A DNA stretch of 8,544 nt, taken from SIG480 sp045636165 (GTDB lineage Bacteria; Bacillota; Clostridia; Oscillospirales; JAAYXM01). Where the stretch lies: the NCBI GenBank assembly GCA_045636165.1, contig JAZTWZ010000066.1, positions 1 through 8,544 on the forward strand. Direction: 5' to 3'. Under the pieces are notes generated by a model, which was given only the letters and a program-made list of their open reading frames with translations, was not told the DNA's origin and made no database searches. Below, one piece after another: positions 6,248-8,544 of this stretch (its first letter is position 1; every line of letters starts with the position of its first letter). The position numbers were made by a program, and so were the translations under genes.

Positions 6248-6928
6248 ATGCTTAAACTTTTTAAATCTCTTACAAAATTTGAATTTTTCCTCTGGCTTGC
6301 CTCTTCCATTATTGTATGCCTTTCTTTTCTTCTTACTCCCGAAAAGGATATTCTTTCTCTCTCGGCATCGCTCGTCGGAGTTACGGCGCTTATCTTTATC
6401 GCAAAAGGCTATGTGGCAGGTCAGATACTTACAATAATTTTTTCGATTTTCTACGGCATAATTTCTTTTTTCTATTCCTATTACGGCGAGATGATAACCT
6501 ATCTTTTCATGTCAACACCGATGGCTATAATGGCGACAATCGAGTGGTATAAGAACCCTTATAAAAACTCAAAGGAAGTTAAAATACGCGCTGTTACGAA
6601 AAAGCAGTTAATCGGAGTTGTTGTTCTCTCTTTAGCTGTTACATTCGTTTTCTATTTTATTTTAAAAGCACTTAATACCGCAAATCTCTTTTTCAGCACC
6701 ATTTCCATCACGACAAGCTTTTTCGCGGCATCTCTTACATATTTAAGAAGCCCGTATTATGCTCTCGGATACACCGCAAACGACATTGTTCTCATCGTTC
6801 TCTGGGTTCTTGCAAGCATCGAAAATCCGGCGTATGTACCGATGATATTCTGTTTCATCGCCTTTTTCTGGAACGATATTTACGGCTATATAAACTGGAC
6901 GCGAATGCAGAAAAAACAAGCGGAATAA
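6248..6928 (+). CDS. pnuC: PnuC-family nicotinamide mononucleotide/vitamin transporter
   Basis: 226 residues, about the usual PnuC length, with seven to eight hydrophobic helices (roughly 12-30, 34-53, 56-77, 81-98, 119-141, 147-163, 175-190, 195-212). Family pattern: IEWYKNPYK at 98-106, and the C-terminal block SPYYALGYTANDIVLIVLW (168-186) followed by CFIAFFWNDIYGYINW (202-217). PnuC proteins are facilitated-diffusion transporters of vitamin-type pyridine compounds such as nicotinamide riboside, trapped inside by phosphorylation; related members carry riboflavin or thiamine, so the substrate is not certain. The ribosome binding site is weak: GGGGG at 6231-6235, 12 nt from the ATG. No convincing promoter fits between the tRNA terminator and the gene, and there is too little space there for a riboswitch. 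It is convergent with the DegV gene. Confidence 0.85.
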   Translation: MLKLFKSLTKFEFFLWLASSIIVCLSFLLTPEKDILSLSASLVGVTALIFIAKGYVAGQILTIIFSIFYGIISFFYSYYGEMITYLFMSTPMAIMATIEWYKNPYKNSKEVKIRAVTKKQLIGVVVLSLAVTFVFYFILKALNTANLFFSTISITTSFFAASLTYLRSPYYALGYTANDIVLIVLWVLASIENPAYVPMIFCFIAFFWNDIYGYINWTRMQKKQAE

Positions 6929-6971
6929 CTAAAAAACATCCCACCGTACGGTGGGATGTTTTTTAGTTATT
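6924..6971. terminator. 48-bp perfect palindromic bidirectional terminator
   Basis: A perfect inverted repeat centred between 6947 and 6948. The GC-rich core ACATCCCACCGT/ACGGTGGGATGT is flanked by A6 (6931-6936) and T6 (6959-6964), so it terminates in both directions. The repeat includes the pnuC stop TAA (6926-6928) and, on the other strand, the degV stop TAA (6965-6963) with the two preceding Asn codons. Confidence 0.93.
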
Positions 6972-7802
6972 TACTTCAAATCCAATGAGAAGTCCACCCT
7001 TTTCGGCATAGAAGCTGCATAGCGCACGCGTTTCGGCTATTAAAATTTCCGCAGACGGAAACTCTCCCAGAATATGTTTTTTCAAACCTTCGATATCCTC
7101 TTCATTTATGCAATGAGAAAGTCTTACCTTTCCGCCCAAATAGCCTCTCTCCTTCATTCTCGTAAGAATTGTTTTAAAAGCATTTTCAAGACCGCGGCAC
7201 TTATCAAGCATCGAAAGCTCGCCCTTCTCACTCGCCTCGCCGAGAACGCGTATTCCGAGAAGACCTGCAGCCTTTGCGGCAAGGTGGCTGACTCTTCCGT
7301 TGTTTGCAAGATTCTTCATCGATTTTAAGAGAAAGAAAAGTCTTGTACTCTTTGAATACTCCTCACAGGAGGCACATATATCATCAAAGCTTTTTCCCTC
7401 AAGGTAAAGCTTGCGGACAAACTCAATTATAAGCCTCATTTCAGCCCCTGCAGAAAGCGAATCAAAGACATATACATGTCTGTCTGGATGCTGCTCTTCA
7501 TATATCCTTTTTGCGATCAAAGCGGCATTGTGACTACCTGAGAGCGAGCTTGTTATCGTGATACAAAAAACATTTTCACTGTCGCCGAATGCAGATATGA
7601 AGTCCTGCGGATTCGGGCATGAACTTGATGACTTTCCCTTATATGACGCAAGGTATTCTACCATCTCCGTAACATCGAGGTTTTCGTCATCCGTAAACTC
7701 TCGTCCTGCAGTTATTATCTTGAGCGGAACGCAACAAAAATCAACATCAGAAAGACCTGTTATGTCGCTTCCCGAATCTGCTACTATTTTAAACTTTTCC
7801 AT
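6963..7802 (-). CDS. DegV-family (FakB-like) fatty-acid-binding protein
   Basis: 279 residues, standard DegV length. N-terminal domain: KIVADSGSDI (5-14), CVPLKI (24-29), SSSSCPNPQDF (58-68), the fatty-acid-carboxylate-binding loop TSSLSGSHNAA (84-94) and VFDSLSAGAEM (112-122). C-terminal domain: SMKNLANNGRVS (161-172) and the end ALCSFYAEKGGLLIGFEV (260-277). The family binds a fatty acid and, where a FakA kinase is present, presents it for phosphorylation to acyl-phosphate for phospholipid synthesis; no fakA lies in the window. The usual C-terminal His-x-Gly-Pro-Gly motif is absent, replaced by FYAEKGG, so ligand or partner may differ. The start is supported by AAGGAGG 6 nt upstream and by a good promoter. 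It is apparently monocistronic, convergent with pnuC, and shares that gene's terminator. Confidence 0.88.
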   Translation of the reverse strand: MEKFKIVADSGSDITGLSDVDFCCVPLKIITAGREFTDDENLDVTEMVEYLASYKGKSSSSCPNPQDFISAFGDSENVFCITITSSLSGSHNAALIAKRIYEEQHPDRHVYVFDSLSAGAEMRLIIEFVRKLYLEGKSFDDICASCEEYSKSTRLFFLLKSMKNLANNGRVSHLAAKAAGLLGIRVLGEASEKGELSMLDKCRGLENAFKTILTRMKERGYLGGKVRLSHCINEEDIEGLKKHILGEFPSAEILIAETRALCSFYAEKGGLLIGFEVNN

Positions 7803-7823
7803 AAGTAACCTCCTTTTTTCTTT

Positions 7824-7852
7824 ATTATATGCTAGTCACATTTTCAGAGCAA
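7824..7852 (-). promoter_or_regulatory. promoter of the DegV-family gene
   Basis: On the minus strand TTGCTC (7852-7847), 17 bp, then a perfect TATAAT (7829-7824). The predicted start near 7817 leaves a very short leader containing the ribosome binding site AAGGAGG (7815-7809). Confidence 0.72.
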
Positions 7853-7954
7853 CCTACTCCCACTTTCTCAATCTATCCTCTTCTTTCCACGAAGAGAGAG
7901 TTAAAAACACGACTCTCCTTGCGGTAGAATCGTAGTAAATTTCTATGAAAACAG

Positions 7955-7985
7955 AAAAAACAAGTCACTTTTGCGACTTGTTTTT
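7955..7985 (-). terminator. terminator of the RluA-family gene
   Basis: Stem CAAGTC/GACTTG (7961-7966/7975-7980) is extended by the A-run 7955-7960 pairing with the T-run 7981-7985, with an 8-nt loop. On the minus strand a run of T follows the hairpin. Its base overlaps the TAA stop of the pseudouridine synthase gene (7986-7984). No gene is seen between 7853 and 7954. Confidence 0.82.
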
Positions 7986-8544
7986 ATCCATAAAAAATAT
8001 TCTCCAGTTCTTCCGGCAACGGGGCTTTTATATCTATCTCTCCCCCACCAAACGGAAGCTCTATATGAAGTCTGTGCGAATGAAGCGCGCATCTGCCCGG
8101 AAGTCGCGCATCTTCCGTTCCGTAAAGGAAGTCTCCGACAAGCGGATGCCCGAGATGCGCCAGATGAACTCTTATCTGATGAGTGCGACCTGTGAGCGGT
8201 GTTACCCTCACGAGACTACGACCGTTTCTCTCCTCAATTACCTCATACAGAGTTTTTGCCGCGTCGCCGTCGGAACGGACCTCGCGCTCAATTACAGAGC
8301 CTTCGCGCCTGCCAATCGGGGCATCAACTTCGCCCGATTTCTCCTCGAATATGCCTTCCGCTATCGCTAGGTATTCTCGGTAAAAGCTTCCGCTGTGCAA
8401 GAGACGCGCGGCAAAAGTATGGGTGTATGCGTTTTTTGCAACTGCCATAACCCCCGAAACGCCTCGGTCAAGGCGGTTTATCGGGCGGAAAACAAAGTTC
8501 TCTCCCCGGCTCACATAATACCACATAACGATATTTCCGAGCGA
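7984..8544 (-). CDS. RluA-family pseudouridine synthase (5' end outside the window)
   Basis: 186 residues are visible and the frame stays open to the window edge, reading SLGNIVMWYYVSRGENFVF before the first motif; Met at 8526 is therefore internal. Catalytic motif II is NRLDRGVSGVMAVAKN (from visible residue 23), with D26 as the nucleophilic aspartate of the RLDxxTSG signature. The second hallmark, PLTGRTHQIRVHLAHLGHPLVGDFLYG, is followed by CALHSHRLHIELP. These enzymes isomerise uridine to pseudouridine in 23S rRNA or tRNA. The missing N-terminus probably includes the usual VHP-type segment; a short RluA-like form lacking an S4 domain is possible, but target and subfamily cannot be settled. 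The substitution GVSG for the usual DTSG/GTSG is minor. It is upstream of, and separately terminated from, the DegV-family gene. Confidence 0.9.
   Translation of the reverse strand, partial: SLGNIVMWYYVSRGENFVFRPINRLDRGVSGVMAVAKNAYTHTFAARLLHSGSFYREYLAIAEGIFEEKSGEVDAPIGRREGSVIEREVRSDGDAAKTLYEVIEERNGRSLVRVTPLTGRTHQIRVHLAHLGHPLVGDFLYGTEDARLPGRCALHSHRLHIELPFGGGEIDIKAPLPEELENIFYG

Noticed and set aside
7896..7917. Small hairpin GAGAGT/ACTCTC between the DegV and RluA-family genes
   Set aside because: Only 6 bp with a 10-nt loop and no T-run; not distinguishable from chance.
7945..8370. 141-residue plus-strand open frame opposite the RluA-family gene
   Set aside because: It is antisense to a clear pseudouridine synthase and crosses its terminator; the translation has no recognisable pattern.
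1..8544. Mobile element, CRISPR array, toxin-antitoxin or defence system
   Set aside because: No direct repeats, transposase or integrase motifs, or attachment-site duplication of the tRNA 3' end were seen; the tRNA-Pro flank shows no sign of integration.

Overview
The window looks like chromosomal DNA of an endospore-forming Clostridia bacterium of moderate GC content, probably Oscillospiraceae/Ruminococcaceae-like. This rests on an alpha/beta-type small acid-soluble spore protein, strong AGGAGG-type ribosome binding sites, Gram-positive cell-wall polymer genes (CsaB, DUF4330, O-antigen ligase/polymerase family), clean Rho-independent terminators and promoters close to the sigma-A consensus. 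No mobile element, CRISPR array or integrase is visible, and base composition looks even throughout. The species assignment is inference.

Left part (1-5726): a divergent cell-surface polysaccharide locus. After the 3' end of an unrecognised plus-strand gene and a bidirectional terminator, the minus-strand operon reads from 3503 down to 128. It encodes a 743-residue fusion of a GT4 glycosyltransferase with a CsaB-type pyruvyl transferase, then a TuaH-like glycosyltransferase. The plus-strand operon reads from 3617 to 5672 and encodes a DUF4330 membrane-anchored protein and an O-antigen ligase/polymerase-family membrane protein. In both operons the second gene starts inside the first gene's stop region with an 8-nt overlap (ATGaATAA and ATGgATAA). 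Two near-consensus promoters face outward from 3538-3585, and their -10 boxes share a 10-bp palindrome. Together the genes suggest synthesis, polymerisation and pyruvylation of a secondary cell-wall polysaccharide, possibly an anchor for SLH-domain proteins.

Middle (5749-6928): a minus-strand SASP gene, a divergently transcribed tRNA-Pro(CGG) with a textbook promoter and terminator, and a PnuC-family (nicotinamide mononucleotide/vitamin) transporter that starts only about 30 nt after the tRNA terminator.

Right part (6924-8544): a DegV-family (fatty-acid-binding, FakB-like) protein on the minus strand, convergent with pnuC. The two share a perfect 48-bp palindromic terminator that contains both stop codons. 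The window ends in the 3' portion of an RluA-family pseudouridine synthase gene, also on the minus strand, with its terminator overlapping its stop codon.

Most of the content is ordinary. The points most worth a second look are the GT4-CsaB fusion, the overlapping divergent promoters, the SASP gene preceded by a sigma-A-like promoter, and pnuC apparently lacking a promoter of its own.
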